Part shown: positions 55,918 through 64,000 of the stretch, piece after piece
How the letters are laid out: every line of letters begins with the position of its first letter
Numbering within the stretch: position 1 is the stretch's first letter
The notes under the pieces: model-generated
What the model saw: the letters and a program-made list of their open reading frames with translations, nothing else
What the model was told of the DNA's origin: nothing
Databases searched by the model: none
DNA from: Actinoalloteichus hymeniacidonis
GTDB taxonomy: Bacteria > Actinomycetota > Actinomycetes > Mycobacteriales > Pseudonocardiaceae
Reading direction: 5' to 3'
DNA length: 64,000 bases
Assembly: GCF_014203365.1 (NCBI RefSeq)
Contig: NZ_JACHIS010000001.1
Location: 4,278,001 to 4,342,000, forward strand
Translations under genes and position numbers: made by a program

Positions 55918-57285
55918 ATGAGTGTGATGGCGGAACGCGGGCGACGGGGTCGTCGTTGGATCGAGCACTGGGATCCCGAGGACCCCGAGTTCTGGACGCG
56001 CACGGGCGCCCGGGTGGCCAGGCGGAACCTGATCTTCTCCATCTTCGCCGAGCACCTGGGCTTCGCGTTGTGGTCGATCTGGAGCGTGGTCGTGGTCGCG
56101 CTGCCGTCGGCGGGCTTCACCTTCTCGGTGGATCAGCTCTTCTGGCTGGTGGCGGTGCCGAACCTGCTGGGCTCGGCGCTGCGGCTGCCTTACACCTTCG
56201 CGGTCCCCCGGTTCGGCGGCCGGAACTGGACGGCGGTGAGCGCACTGTTACTGCTGCTCCCGGTGGCCCTGTTGGTGCTCTGTGTGTCGAACCCGGAGAC
56301 GCCGTTCTGGATGTTCCTGATCGCGGCAGCGACCGCGGGCGTGGGCGGCGGCAACTTCGCCAGCAGCATGGCCAACATCAGCTTCTTCTATCCGGAGGCC
56401 CGCAAGGGCTTCGCGCTCGGTCTCAACGCGGCGGGCGGGAATCTGGGTGTCGCGCTGATGCAGCTGATCATCCCGGTGGTGATCTCGCTGGGCACCGGGG
56501 TGAATCTCGCCTGGGCCGGGCTGTTCTACCTGCCTTTCGTGGTGGCGGCGGCGATCTGTGCGCTGTTGTACATGGACAACCTCGTCGAGGCGAAGTCGGA
56601 TTTCCGGGCGCAGATCATGGCCGCGCGGCGCGGGCACACCTGGGTGATGTCCTTCCTCTACATCGGCACCTTCGGATCGTTCATCGGTTTCTCCGCCGCG
56701 CTGCCGCTGTTGATCTCCACCCAGTTCCCAGCCGTCGCGGGCTCGTACTTCGCGTGGATCGGTGCCGCGGTGGGATCGCTGGCCCGTCCGTTCGGCGGTT
56801 GGCTGGCCGACCGGTTCGGCGGTGCGCGGGTCACGGCGTGGACGTTCCTCGCGATGGGCCTCGCGGCGTTGGCGGTGGTCGGCGGTTTGAACAGCGGGCG
56901 ATTCGAGTGGTTCCTCGGCGCGTTCCTGCTGCTGTTCGTCACCAGCGGCATCGGCAACGGCTCCACCTACCGGATGATCCCGGCGATCTTCAGTGCACGA
57001 GCCCGACAGGAGGAGTCCGAGGGCGTCGATCGTTCGGTGGCCGCCCCGCGTGCCAAACGGGAGGCGGCCGCGGCGATCGGCATCGCCTCGGCCGTCGGCG
57101 CGTTCGGCGGGTTCTTCGTCAACCGGGGCTTCGCCGTGTCGATCGCGGGCAGTGGCGGGATCGAGTCCGCGCTCTACGGCTTCATCGTCTTCTACGGACT
57201 GTGTCTCGCCGTCACCTGGTGGTGCTATCTGCGCCGGAGCGTCCTGGTCTCGCGGGTACCGAGTCTGGCGGCCGCGCGGGTCTGA
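55918..57285 (+). CDS. narK: Nitrate/nitrite transporter NarK (NNP family)
   Basis: An MFS transporter that imports nitrate (possibly also exports nitrite). The 455-residue protein has 12 membrane segments. The nitrate signature is present in AGVGGGNFASSMANISFFYP, with a second Gly-rich signature GIASAVGAFGGFFVNRGF near residue 385. The N-terminal WDPEDPEFW segment is typical of actinobacterial NarK proteins. It lies between the nitrate reductase and nitrite reductase genes, supporting assimilatory import. Confidence 0.94.
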   Translation: MSVMAERGRRGRRWIEHWDPEDPEFWTRTGARVARRNLIFSIFAEHLGFALWSIWSVVVVALPSAGFTFSVDQLFWLVAVPNLLGSALRLPYTFAVPRFGGRNWTAVSALLLLLPVALLVLCVSNPETPFWMFLIAAATAGVGGGNFASSMANISFFYPEARKGFALGLNAAGGNLGVALMQLIIPVVISLGTGVNLAWAGLFYLPFVVAAAICALLYMDNLVEAKSDFRAQIMAARRGHTWVMSFLYIGTFGSFIGFSAALPLLISTQFPAVAGSYFAWIGAAVGSLARPFGGWLADRFGGARVTAWTFLAMGLAALAVVGGLNSGRFEWFLGAFLLLFVTSGIGNGSTYRMIPAIFSARARQEESEGVDRSVAAPRAKREAAAAIGIASAVGAFGGFFVNRGFAVSIAGSGGIESALYGFIVFYGLCLAVTWWCYLRRSVLVSRVPSLAAARV

Positions 57286-57423
57286 GGCGCGCCGATCGGG
57301 TCCGACCCCGGCCAGGTCGGATCCGCACCCCGCCCCGTTGCGGCGTCCGCCGGATCCCCACCCCGCCGAATGGCAGGTCATCACCCGCTCCGCACTGGCC
57401 GTCACCTGCGAAGGGAGCATCCG

Positions 57424-57439
57424 TTAACGGTCATGCAAC
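57424..57439 (+). promoter_or_regulatory. Weak GlnR-like box upstream of nirB
   Basis: TTAAC (57424-57428), six bases, then GCAAC (57435-57439) matches four of five bases in each half of the actinobacterial GlnR consensus GTnAC-n6-GAAAC. It is about 70 bases before the nirB start. Only one such pair is present, so this is tentative. Confidence 0.25.
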
Positions 57440-57508
57440 ACCGGAGACCTCACCGGGACACGGCCCGCGACGAGCATGAGGGGACGCCGGGCGAAAGAGG
57501 GGACTTCC

Positions 57509-60010
57509 ATGACGCGGACGCTGATCGTCGTCGGCAACGGGATGGTCGGGCACCAGGTGGCCAGGGCGCTTCGCGACCGCGATGTCACGGGTGCGTGGCG
57601 GATCGTCATCCTGGCCGAGGAGCCACGGCCCGCCTACGACCGGGTCGCGCTGTCCTCCTATGTCGGGGATTGGCGCCCGGAGGAGTTGCGGCTGGCCGGC
57701 GCGGAGTTCGCCGACGATCCTGCCGTGGAACTCCGGTTGGGCGACGCGGTGTCCGACATCGACCGGACCGCCAGGACCGTGACGACGCGGGACGGCGTCG
57801 AACGGCACTACGACGCGCTGGTGCTCGCGACGGGCTCCCGACCCTTCGTGCCCCCGATTCCTGGCCACGATCTCCCCGGCTGTCACGTCTATCGCACCAT
57901 CGAGGACCTCGACGGGATCCGCGTCGCCGCCGAGCACGCCGAGTCCGGGGTGGTCGTCGGCGGCGGGTTGCTCGGTTTGGAGGCGGCGGGTGCCCTGCGG
58001 ACCCTCGGGGTGCATCCACACGTCGTCGAGATGGCGCCGAGGCTGATGCCCCTGCAGATCGACGAGGGCGGCGGGGCGATGCTGCGCGGTCAGATCGAAC
58101 GGCTCGGCGTCACCGTGCACGCCGGTGTCTCCATCCAACAGGTGACGCCGGGCGAGCACGGCGGGATCGCAGGCGTGCTGCTGTCCGACCGGACCCGGAT
58201 CGACACGTCGCTGGTGATCTTCTCGGCGGGCGTGCGACCTCGGGACGAGTTGGCCTGCCGCATCGGATTGGCGGTCGGCGAGCGGGGCGGCATCGTCGTG
58301 GACGCGGCTTGTCGGACCTCGGATTCCTCGATCTACGCGGTCGGCGAGTGCGCCTGTGTGGCGGGTCGGGTGTACGGCCTGGTCGGGCCGGGGCTGGCGA
58401 TGGCGGAGGTCGTCGTCGATCGGCTGCTGGACGGGGCGGCCGAGTTCGGCGGGGCCGACACCGCCACCAAGCTGAAGCTGTTGGGCATCGACGTCGCCAG
58501 TTTCGGCGACGCCCACGCCGAGGCGCCCGGTGCCCTGACAGTGGTGCACAACGACCCGGTCGCGGGCACCTACAAGAAGCTGGTCGTCTCCGACGACGCC
58601 TCGACGGTGCTCGGCGGGATCCTGGTCGGCGACGCGGGCGCCTACGGTCTGCTGCGCCCCTTGGTCGGCGCACGGCTGCCCGCACCGCCGGAGGCCCTGT
58701 TGGCCCCGGAGGGCGGGGCGGCGCCGGTCGGCACGGCCGCGCTGCCGGACTCGGCTCAGATCTGCTCGTGTCACGCGGTCACCAAGGGCGCGTTGACCTC
58801 GGCGATCGGTTCGGGTTGCGCGGACGTCGCTGCGTTGAAGAGCTGCACCAAGGCGGGTACCGGCTGCGGTTCGTGCGTCCCCCTGTTGAAGCGGATGCTC
58901 ACCGAGAGCGGCGTGGAGCAGTCGCGGGCGTTGTGCGAGCACTTCGACCAGACCAGGGCGGAGTTGTTCGAGATCGTCCGATCGACCGGGTTGCGAACCT
59001 TCAGCGAGTTGATCGCCCGGCATGGTCGCGGGCGCGGCTGCGACGTCTGCAAACCGGTGGCGGCGTCGATCCTGGCCTCGTTGGGCAATGGGCATGTGCT
59101 GGCGGGCGAACAGGCCGGGCTGCAGGACACCAACGACCGCTATCTGGCCAACATCCAACGCAACGGCACCTACTCGGTGGTCCCGAGGATCCCCGGCGGG
59201 GAGATCACCCCCGAACGCCTGTTGGTGATCGCGCAGGTGGCCAAGGATTTCGGCCTGTACACGAAGATCACCGGAGCACAACGCATCGACCTGCTCGGCG
59301 CGACCGTCGACCAACTGCCGTTGATCTGGCGCAGGCTGGTGGATGCGGGCTTCGAATCCGGACACGCCTATGGCAAGGCCCTGCGCACGGTGAAGTCCTG
59401 TGTGGGTTCCACCTGGTGTCGGTTCGGCGTGCAGGACTCGGTGACCCTCGCGGTGGACCTGGAGTTGCGCTATCGAGGACTGCGCGCGCCGCACAAGATC
59501 AAGGCCGGGGTCTCCGGTTGTGCCAGGGAATGCGCCGAGGCACGGAGCAAGGACGTCGGGGTCATCGCCACCGAGGCGGGCTGGAACCTCTATGTCGGTG
59601 GCAACGGCGGGTTCACCCCACGACATGCCGAGCTGCTGGCGACCGACCTCGACACCGAGGAACTCGTTCGGTTGATCGATCGGTTCCTGATGTTCTACGT
59701 CCGCACCGCCGACCGGCTGCAGCGCACCGCCGCGTGGATCGAGGCCATGGACGGCGGACTGGACCACCTGCGCGCGGTGCTCGTCGAGGACCGCCTTGGG
59801 ATCGGCGCCGAGTTGGAGGCCGCGATGGCCACCCACGTCACCGACTATGTCGACGAATGGCGGGGCGTCCTGGACGATCCGGACAAACTCGCCAGATTCA
59901 GTTCCTTCGTGAACGCGCCGGAGGCACCGGACCCGTCCATCTCATTCCGTGAGGAGCGCGGCCAACGAGTGCCGGTGCTTCTCGGTGTACCGGAGGTGAA
60001 GCGCTCATGA
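57509..60010 (+). CDS. nirB: Nitrite reductase (NAD(P)H) large subunit NirB
   Basis: NirB reduces nitrite to ammonium with siroheme. The 833-residue protein has an FAD loop (TLIVVGNGMVGHQVA), an NAD loop (VVVGGGLLGLEAAGAL), a BFD-type [2Fe-2S] domain (CSCHAVTKG ... AGTGCGSC) and the sulphite/nitrite reductase domain. The siroheme/4Fe-4S ligands are Cys631, Cys637, Cys671 and Cys675 (C-x5-C and C-x3-C). The ATG at 57509 has GAGGGG upstream; the frame begins earlier at 57476 without a better site. Followed by nirD and a uroporphyrinogen-III synthase fusion, each overlapping by four bases. Confidence 0.96.
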   Translation: MTRTLIVVGNGMVGHQVARALRDRDVTGAWRIVILAEEPRPAYDRVALSSYVGDWRPEELRLAGAEFADDPAVELRLGDAVSDIDRTARTVTTRDGVERHYDALVLATGSRPFVPPIPGHDLPGCHVYRTIEDLDGIRVAAEHAESGVVVGGGLLGLEAAGALRTLGVHPHVVEMAPRLMPLQIDEGGGAMLRGQIERLGVTVHAGVSIQQVTPGEHGGIAGVLLSDRTRIDTSLVIFSAGVRPRDELACRIGLAVGERGGIVVDAACRTSDSSIYAVGECACVAGRVYGLVGPGLAMAEVVVDRLLDGAAEFGGADTATKLKLLGIDVASFGDAHAEAPGALTVVHNDPVAGTYKKLVVSDDASTVLGGILVGDAGAYGLLRPLVGARLPAPPEALLAPEGGAAPVGTAALPDSAQICSCHAVTKGALTSAIGSGCADVAALKSCTKAGTGCGSCVPLLKRMLTESGVEQSRALCEHFDQTRAELFEIVRSTGLRTFSELIARHGRGRGCDVCKPVAASILASLGNGHVLAGEQAGLQDTNDRYLANIQRNGTYSVVPRIPGGEITPERLLVIAQVAKDFGLYTKITGAQRIDLLGATVDQLPLIWRRLVDAGFESGHAYGKALRTVKSCVGSTWCRFGVQDSVTLAVDLELRYRGLRAPHKIKAGVSGCARECAEARSKDVGVIATEAGWNLYVGGNGGFTPRHAELLATDLDTEELVRLIDRFLMFYVRTADRLQRTAAWIEAMDGGLDHLRAVLVEDRLGIGAELEAAMATHVTDYVDEWRGVLDDPDKLARFSSFVNAPEAPDPSISFREERGQRVPVLLGVPEVKRS

Positions 60011-60351
60011 CCGCAATCCTTGAGACGACCTGGCTGAGTGTCTGCCCGTTGGACGTGCTGCCCAGCGAGCACGGCGTGGCCGCCCTGTTGCCCGACGGCA
60101 GCCAGGTCGCGGTGTTCCGCACCCACGACGATCGGCTCTTCGCGCTGGACAACGTCGACCCGCGCAGCGGGGCGGGGGTACTGGCCAGGGGCATCGTGGG
60201 AGACCGCGCGGGCGATCCCGTGGTGTCCTCGCCGATGCACAAGCAGGTGTACTGCCTGGCGACCGGTCGTTGTCTGGACGATCCGGTTGTCTCGGTGCGC
60301 ACCCATCCGGTCCGGGTCGTCGCGGGCACCATCCAGGTCGGCTGTCCATGA
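60007..60351 (+). CDS. nirD: Nitrite reductase small subunit NirD
   Basis: NirD is the Rieske-fold small subunit of the NAD(P)H nitrite reductase. The 114-residue protein has the fold (WLSVCPLDVLPSEHGVAALLPDG, VFRTHDDRLFALDNVDP, GDPVVSSPMHKQVYCLATGRCLDDP) but lacks the Cys-His/Cys-His iron ligands of true Rieske proteins, as is normal for NirD. Overlaps nirB and the next gene (both ATGA), so the three are coupled. Confidence 0.95.
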   Translation: MTAILETTWLSVCPLDVLPSEHGVAALLPDGSQVAVFRTHDDRLFALDNVDPRSGAGVLARGIVGDRAGDPVVSSPMHKQVYCLATGRCLDDPVVSVRTHPVRVVAGTIQVGCP

Positions 60352-61478
60352 CCGAACACCAGGCGACCGAGGTCGGCGAGCTGCTGCCGTTGGCCGGGTT
60401 CACGGTGGGAGTGACGGCCGCGCGGCGAGCCGACGAACTGATCGCGCTGTTGGAGCGCAAGGGCGCGTTGGTCGTACACGCGCCAGCCATCCGGATAACG
60501 CCGTTGGCGGACGACGTGCGGCTGCGGGCGGCCACCGAGGCGGTGCTGCGGACGCCGGTGGACACCGTGGTGGTGACGACCGCCATCGGGTTCCGGGGTT
60601 GGCTGGAGGCCGCCGAGGGCTGGGGCCTCGGCAACGGCTTACTCGGCAGGCTGGGCGCGGCCCGCTTGCTGACCAGGGGTCCGAAATCGCGGGGCGCGGT
60701 GCGGGCCGCCGGGCTGATCGAGACGTGGTCGCCCCCGGCGGAGAGCAACGCCGAGATGCTGCGTCACCTGCTCGCAACCGGGGTGTCGGGCCAGCGCATC
60801 GCCGTGCAGCTGCATGGCGAGCCGTTGCCAGCCTTCGTCGCCGCGCTGCGGGACGCGGGCGCCGAGGTCGTGGAGGTCCCGGTGTATCGCTGGGAACCGC
60901 CGGTGGATCCGGGGCCGCTGCATCGGCTGGTGGATGCGGTCCTGACCAAGCAGGTCGACGCGCTGACGTTCACCAGCGCGCCCGCAGCGGTGAACCTCTT
61001 GGCGGTGGCCTCGACGACCGAACGCGAGGAGTCGTTGCTGGCCGAACTCCGCCGGAATGTGCTGGTGGCCTGCGTCGGATCGATCTGTGCTGGGCCGCTG
61101 GTCGCCAGGGCGGTGCCGGTGGTGCGCCCGGAACGCGCCAGGATCGGCGCGCTGGTCCGCGAGTTGGCGGTGACCCTGCCTGCCAGGGCGGGCCGGTTGC
61201 GCATCGCCGCCAGGGATGTCGAGCTCCGAGGACACGCCGCCGTGGTCGACGGCAGGCTGCGGCCGGTCGCGCGCGCACCGATGGCGGTGTTCCGCGCGTT
61301 GGCCGCCACTCCGGGACGGGTGGTGCCCCGACGCAGGCTGCTCGCCGCACTGCCCAGTGGTGGGGACGAACACGCGGTGGAGACCGCGATCGGCAGGCTT
61401 CGCACGGCGCTGGGCGAACCGCGTCTGGTGCAGACCGTCGTCAAACGCGGCTATCGACTGGCCGTCGACCCGCCGTGA
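60348..61478 (+). CDS. Uroporphyrinogen-III synthase fused to winged-helix domain
   Basis: Residues 1-265 or so form a HemD-like uroporphyrinogen-III synthase (FTVGVTAARRADELIALLERKGA, VVVTTAIGFRGWLEA, VQLHGEPLPAFVAALRDAGAEV, ALTFTSAPAAVNLL), which makes the precursor of siroheme. Residues about 285-376 form an OmpR/PhoB-type winged-helix DNA-binding domain (PMAVFRALAATPGRVVPRRRLLAAL, ETAIGRLRTALGEP, VKRGYRLAV). The same fusion is known beside nirBD in mycobacteria (Rv0260c type). It probably couples siroheme supply with regulation of nitrite reduction. Overlaps nirD by ATGA. Whether the synthase half is active is not shown. Confidence 0.9.
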   Translation: MTEHQATEVGELLPLAGFTVGVTAARRADELIALLERKGALVVHAPAIRITPLADDVRLRAATEAVLRTPVDTVVVTTAIGFRGWLEAAEGWGLGNGLLGRLGAARLLTRGPKSRGAVRAAGLIETWSPPAESNAEMLRHLLATGVSGQRIAVQLHGEPLPAFVAALRDAGAEVVEVPVYRWEPPVDPGPLHRLVDAVLTKQVDALTFTSAPAAVNLLAVASTTEREESLLAELRRNVLVACVGSICAGPLVARAVPVVRPERARIGALVRELAVTLPARAGRLRIAARDVELRGHAAVVDGRLRPVARAPMAVFRALAATPGRVVPRRRLLAALPSGGDEHAVETAIGRLRTALGEPRLVQTVVKRGYRLAVDPP

Positions 61479-61509
61479 CGCGGTAGCTCACCGCCCGGCC
61501 CACGATGGG

Positions 61510-61749
61510 AACGAGGTACCCGGTGCCGCACTGTGGACCGTCGAACACAGCCTGCTCGCCAGGCTGGAACAGCTCGACACCATCGGCCTGAGGCACTTCG
61601 ACGGCCACTTCCGCAACATCATGACCGGCGGACGCGGCACGTACATCACCGACTTCTGCCTCGCCGACAGCAACCGGTCCGACCAGACACCGGGTGAAGC
61701 CGCTTTCGTGGCCGCGCACGGGGAGTACGACCGCTGCAGGCATGCGGCC
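61510..61749 (+). pseudogene. Remnant of a kinase/phosphotransferase-fold gene
   Basis: An 80-codon stretch without a start codon reads LLARLEQLDTIGLRHFDGHF then NIMTGGRGTYITDFCLADS, which is the catalytic loop (HFD-x-HF-x-N) and the metal-binding loop of a protein kinase-like or aminoglycoside phosphotransferase-like enzyme, with DFG changed to DFC. The whole N-lobe is missing: the homology begins about 30 bases after the preceding gene stops. The fragment ends near a strong hairpin. It is most likely decayed DNA at a rearrangement junction between the nitrite operon and the injection-system cargo gene. Confidence 0.6.
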
Positions 61750-61754
61750 GGCGC

Positions 61755-61786
61755 TAAGGGCAGGGGCTCTGCCCCTGCGGCCCTTA
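61755..61786 (+). terminator. Strong hairpin before the DUF4157 gene
   Basis: GCAGGGGC and GCCCCTGC (about 61760-61778) form an 8-bp stem with a 3-base loop, extended by TAAGG/CCTTA with a two-base bulge. It is well placed to insulate the DUF4157 gene from the nitrite operon. Confidence 0.6.
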
Positions 61787-61856
61787 CCGCACGGAGGGGC
61801 GCGTGGCACGGTGGATCGGGCCTGCTCTACCCGTCCCGCAGGCAACGGAGGAACCG

Positions 61857-63935
61857 ATGCCACGCGTCCGACGCCACCGGGAGGCCGAGCCGCAGGCCGC
61901 CGCAGAGACAGGGCGGCGGCAGCCAGGTGCCGAGGTCGAGGCCGCCGCGCCGCACGGACGGGCGGCGCTCTCCTCCCAGAATGCCCTGGCCCTGCAACGG
62001 ACCATCGGAAACCGAGCCGTGGCAGAGTTGATCGCCGCTCAGCGCGCGTCCGGCCCGACCGCGCCCGCCCCCGAGGTCGCGAACGTCCTCGACCAGCCCG
62101 GTTCCCCTCTCGACACGCCGCTGCGGGAGGAGATGGAGGCACGGTTGGACGCGGACTTCTCCACGGTGCGGGTGCACAACGGCGTGACGGCGCGGCGGTC
62201 GGCCGCTCAGATAGACGCCCGGGCGTACACCTCCGGCGAGCACATCGTGATCGGCGAGGGCGGTGGCGACCGGCACACGATCGCCCATGAGCTGGAACAT
62301 GTTAAGCAGCAGCGTCTGGGACCGGTGCCGGGGAGCGACAACGGCGCAGGCCTGTCCGTCAGCGATCCCTCGGACGCCTTCGAGCGCGCCGCCGAAGCGG
62401 CGGCGACGACCGCGCTTGCCGGTCCGGTGCCCGCCCGGGGCGCCGACGTAGCGGCCCAGCGGGCACCCGCGCGAGGGTACGGGAGCGGCTCGCGCTGGCT
62501 CGCGGTCCAGCGCGCCTGGATCTCCAACGTCCAGCCGGACACCCCTCAGGCCGAGACGAACGCCATCGAGACCTGGCTGGCCCAGACGGAGCTCCGCGTC
62601 CCGGTGTCCATCCCCACAGGGGACCACGGCACCCGGTCCGCGACGACCAACAGCGGCCGGGCGAGTGACCTCCGGCTGGACGCGGACCTCGGGTTGGCCA
62701 CGATCACCTGGGGTGAGCTGCTGCGCGGCAACCAGATACTCATGGCCTACGGCGCCCGCAACGTGTACGTGATGCCGGACAGCGGTGGCTCCCTCGGCGC
62801 GGCGGTGCAAGAGCTCACGGAGTTACAGCGCCTCCCGCAGATCGCCGACGACCGAATCCTGAGGCCATTCACCGACTCGCTGATGAACTGGCTCGTGCAC
62901 CAGCGGAGCAACCACAGCGGTGGCCTGGGAGTGGTAACGACCGCGACGACGTCGGATGCTGGCCTCGGGGCCCGCGTGGAGATGCACGGACGTCCCGGTT
63001 GGGACGACACGGCCAACGAGATCGTGACCGCCGACAACGAGGACCGCAGGCACATCATCGCGTGGCACATTCTGCGCGACGCGTTTCAGAACGTCTTCAA
63101 CCAAGCGCTGGCGCCCGGCGAGGACATCCATGGCCGGATGCGTCGGCTCAACGAGGTACTGGTATCGGAGAGCACCTGGGTCGAATTCGAAGCCGTGAAG
63201 TCGGAGACCGGTTCGGCTGGCGACGTGGAGATGACGAGCGCCCCGCAGTCGCAGGAGGACGGTTCGAGTCAGCACAGCGCCATGAGCGGCGTCGTGACCA
63301 GCCGCAGCCCCTCCCCCTCGGGCTCGGAGACCAGCAGCACGAACTCGGAGCAGCTGCGCAACAAACTGACCGAGACCATCACCCGGGTGATGGCCCTGCT
63401 GTCGAACAACCCGTACAACCTGTGGGCAGGCGAGAGCGTCGCCAATCAGTCGATCAACCGTGTCCGCCGGCAACTCTCGCCCCTACTGAGGAATTTCGAG
63501 GACGACGACAAACTGATCGAGGATGTGCGGAAGCGGGCGACCGAAGGTGCCGACACCGCCAACCAGGACCAGAACGTGTGGACGCGGGTCCGGGACACCC
63601 TGGAGGGCGTCGCCGCCGCCGACGCCCGCAAGTTCATCCAGTCGATCGTGGACTCCTTCGACATCGACATCCCGGTGACCGGCTCGGACGAGACCTCCAG
63701 CACGTACGGCGGTCTGGCAGACCAGGCGGCCGTCGTCCGCAACGTCCTAGCCACCGGCATCGCCCAAGGGGTGTTGCAGATGAGCGGAGGTACCCTGCCC
63801 GACGACTTCGACGACCTGATCGCGCACGTGGGCGCCTGGTTGCGACGGTACCTGCGCCCGCCGACCCTACAGACCGGCATGTCCCGGGGACACCGCATAG
63901 TGAGCGAACGGAGCCAGCATGGCGAGGAGAGTTGA
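61857..63935 (+). CDS. DUF4157 protein, putative injection-system cargo/effector
   Basis: A 692-residue protein. Residues 46-55 are LQRTIGNRAV, and 84-152 form a DUF4157 metalloprotease-like domain with FSTVRVHNG, AYTSGEHIVIG and the zinc-site motif HELEH (144-148). These are marks of cargo proteins of extracellular contractile injection systems. Residues about 220-450 form an unrecognised domain with conserved-looking RRHIIAWH (397-404); 455-500 is a Ser/Thr/Gln/Glu-rich linker; 500-670 is helical with many charged residues. No signal peptide. The ATG has GGAGG six to seven bases upstream; a GTG 18 codons earlier is an alternative. No sheath, tube or baseplate gene is in view. Toxic activity is inferred only. 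Confidence 0.8.
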   Translation: MPRVRRHREAEPQAAAETGRRQPGAEVEAAAPHGRAALSSQNALALQRTIGNRAVAELIAAQRASGPTAPAPEVANVLDQPGSPLDTPLREEMEARLDADFSTVRVHNGVTARRSAAQIDARAYTSGEHIVIGEGGGDRHTIAHELEHVKQQRLGPVPGSDNGAGLSVSDPSDAFERAAEAAATTALAGPVPARGADVAAQRAPARGYGSGSRWLAVQRAWISNVQPDTPQAETNAIETWLAQTELRVPVSIPTGDHGTRSATTNSGRASDLRLDADLGLATITWGELLRGNQILMAYGARNVYVMPDSGGSLGAAVQELTELQRLPQIADDRILRPFTDSLMNWLVHQRSNHSGGLGVVTTATTSDAGLGARVEMHGRPGWDDTANEIVTADNEDRRHIIAWHILRDAFQNVFNQALAPGEDIHGRMRRLNEVLVSESTWVEFEAVKSETGSAGDVEMTSAPQSQEDGSSQHSAMSGVVTSRSPSPSGSETSSTNSEQLRNKLTETITRVMALLSNNPYNLWAGESVANQSINRVRRQLSPLLRNFEDDDKLIEDVRKRATEGADTANQDQNVWTRVRDTLEGVAAADARKFIQSIVDSFDIDIPVTGSDETSSTYGGLADQAAVVRNVLATGIAQGVLQMSGGTLPDDFDDLIAHVGAWLRRYLRPPTLQTGMSRGHRIVSERSQHGEES

Positions 63936-63942
63936 GGCCTAG

Positions 63943-64000
63943 TCAAGACGCCGGGTCGCGGTCGGCGTCGCTGTCAGGCTCCGAGGAGGGCCGACGCGGC
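63943..64000 (-). CDS. Possible C-terminal end of a minus-strand gene
   Basis: A minus-strand frame entering from the right edge ends at a TGA (63943-63945) after about 18 residues, PSSEPDSDADRDPAS at the end, a plausible acidic tail. It would converge with the DUF4157 gene. Too short to identify. Confidence 0.25.
   Translation of the reverse strand, partial: PRRPSSEPDSDADRDPAS

Noticed and set aside
57431-59836. Minus-strand open frame of 801 codons antisense to nirB
   Set aside because: No recognisable domain and full overlap with nirB, whose cofactor motifs are intact.

Overview
The window is GC-rich, densely coding chromosomal DNA from an actinomycete, most likely a member of the Pseudonocardiaceae. 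Three things point there: the gene content (F420-dependent glucose-6-phosphate dehydrogenase, PspM, ClgR with a non-polar C-terminus, DUF3040, an actinobacterial-type argA, MurE with the DNPR motif of meso-diaminopimelate ligases), the frequent GTG starts and ATGA/GTGA stop-start overlaps, and gene order. The family is inferred; the phylum is well supported.

Positions 1-16.6 kb, minus strand: a truncated F420-dependent glucose-6-phosphate dehydrogenase, then the division and cell wall cluster, read right to left as mraZ, rsmH, ftsL, ftsI, murE, murF, mraY, murD, ftsW, murG, murC, ftsQ. mraZ has a sigma70-like promoter overlaid by five TGGNN repeats spaced exactly 10 bp, the expected MraZ operator. 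ftsZ does not follow ftsQ; a terminator-like hairpin and the dehydrogenase gene lie there instead. Positions 17-22 kb, plus strand: a MoxR ATPase, DUF58 protein and membrane transglutaminase operon.

Positions 22-26 kb: a DUF3040 membrane protein, a methyltransferase, an orphan ParA ATPase and a uracil permease. Positions 26-51.6 kb follow the order I recall from the M. tuberculosis Rv2742c-Rv2785c region: pspM, pspA, an extra membrane coiled-coil protein, clgR, cinA, pgsA, (rimO, a COG1106-type ATPase), argA, (secreted phospholipase A2), ftsK, RNase J, dapA, thyX, (RHH protein, DUF4097, YcaQ-like protein, GNAT, membrane protein), a TPR protein, dapB, an M16 protease, pnp and rpsO. Bracketed genes look like lineage-specific additions. 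Themes are envelope stress, lysine/diaminopimelate synthesis and RNA decay.

Positions 52-61.5 kb, plus strand: an assimilatory nitrate module with nasA, a FAD/NAD(P)H reductase carrying a BFD-type cluster, narK, nirB, nirD and a uroporphyrinogen-III synthase fused to a winged-helix domain, which ties siroheme supply to nitrite reduction. Positions 61.5-64 kb: a decayed kinase-fold fragment, a strong hairpin, and a 692-residue protein with the LQRTIGNRAV motif and DUF4157 HELEH zincin motif of extracellular contractile injection system cargo. Its large C-terminal part is uncharacterised, and it is the best candidate for new biology here. I found no tRNA, rRNA, CRISPR array or insertion sequence.
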